Below, one piece after another: positions 12,487 through 12,506 of a DNA stretch of 12,506 nt. The position numbers were made by a program, and so were the translations under genes. How positions within the stretch are numbered: position 1 is the first letter of the stretch; each line of letters opens with the position of its first letter. Source of the stretch: Bacteroidales bacterium. Its GTDB lineage: Bacteria; Bacteroidota; Bacteroidia; Bacteroidales; UBA7960. The stretch covers positions 1 through 12,506 of the forward strand of contig PWND01000226.1 of NCBI GenBank assembly GCA_003557965.1, in the 5' to 3' direction. The notes below the pieces were generated by a model that saw only the letters and a list, made by a program, of their open reading frames with translations, had not been told where the DNA came from and did not search any database.

Positions 12487-12506
12487 TTTATTTTTTAATC
12501 CTTATA

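Noticed and set aside
1..12506. Mobile elements, CRISPR arrays, rRNA or tRNA genes
   Set aside because: No transposase, integrase, repeat-spacer pattern, terminal inverted repeats or cloverleaf sequence was found; the window is compact housekeeping DNA with even composition.

Overview
The window reads as a chromosomal segment of a member of the Bacteroidota, probably Bacteroidales-like. Four things support this. The DNA is AT-rich. Almost every start codon follows an A/T-rich stretch with no Shine-Dalgarno sequence. The promoters match the phylum-specific TTG / TAnnTTTG pattern. Several ribosomal proteins carry phylum-typical residues, for example HPMGGGEG in L2 instead of HPHGGGEG. I cannot name a genus from the sequence alone. 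Every supported gene lies on the + strand.

Left edge (1-1166): the last 73 codons of an ABC-2 type transporter permease, overlapped by 11 nt by a Ppx/GppA-family phosphatase gene (polyphosphate / pppGpp hydrolysis) that most likely starts at a GTG. A 338-bp gap (1167-1504) follows. It holds two matching -7 elements 161 bp apart, the downstream one with a well-placed -33 TTG, and a predicted RNA hairpin between them. This is the promoter region for the ribosomal genes.

Main body (1505-12486): one long fused str-S10-spc type ribosomal protein cluster in the order rpsL, rpsG, fusA, rpsJ, rplC, rplD, rplW, rplB, rpsS, rplV, rpsC, rplP, rpmC, rpsQ, rplN, rplX, rplE, rpsN, rpsH, rplF. tuf is absent after fusA. 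Spacers run from -10 to 50 nt, with one exception: 207 bp between rplP and rpmC, which contains a further TAnnTTTG element and an imperfect nested hairpin. The window stops 20 bases after rplF, where rplR (L18) would be expected in the conserved order.

Together these genes encode the ribosome translocase EF-G, 30S proteins S12, S7, S10, S19, S3, S17, S14 and S8, and 50S proteins L3, L4, L23, L2, L22, L16, L29, L14, L24, L5 and L6.

I see no new defence, mobile or metabolic system here. The coding content is conserved housekeeping. What deserves a second look is regulatory: the rplP-rpmC spacer, the perfect Shine-Dalgarno before rplF (and a good one before rplE) in an otherwise SD-free operon, and the duplicated promoter core with a hairpin upstream of rpsL.
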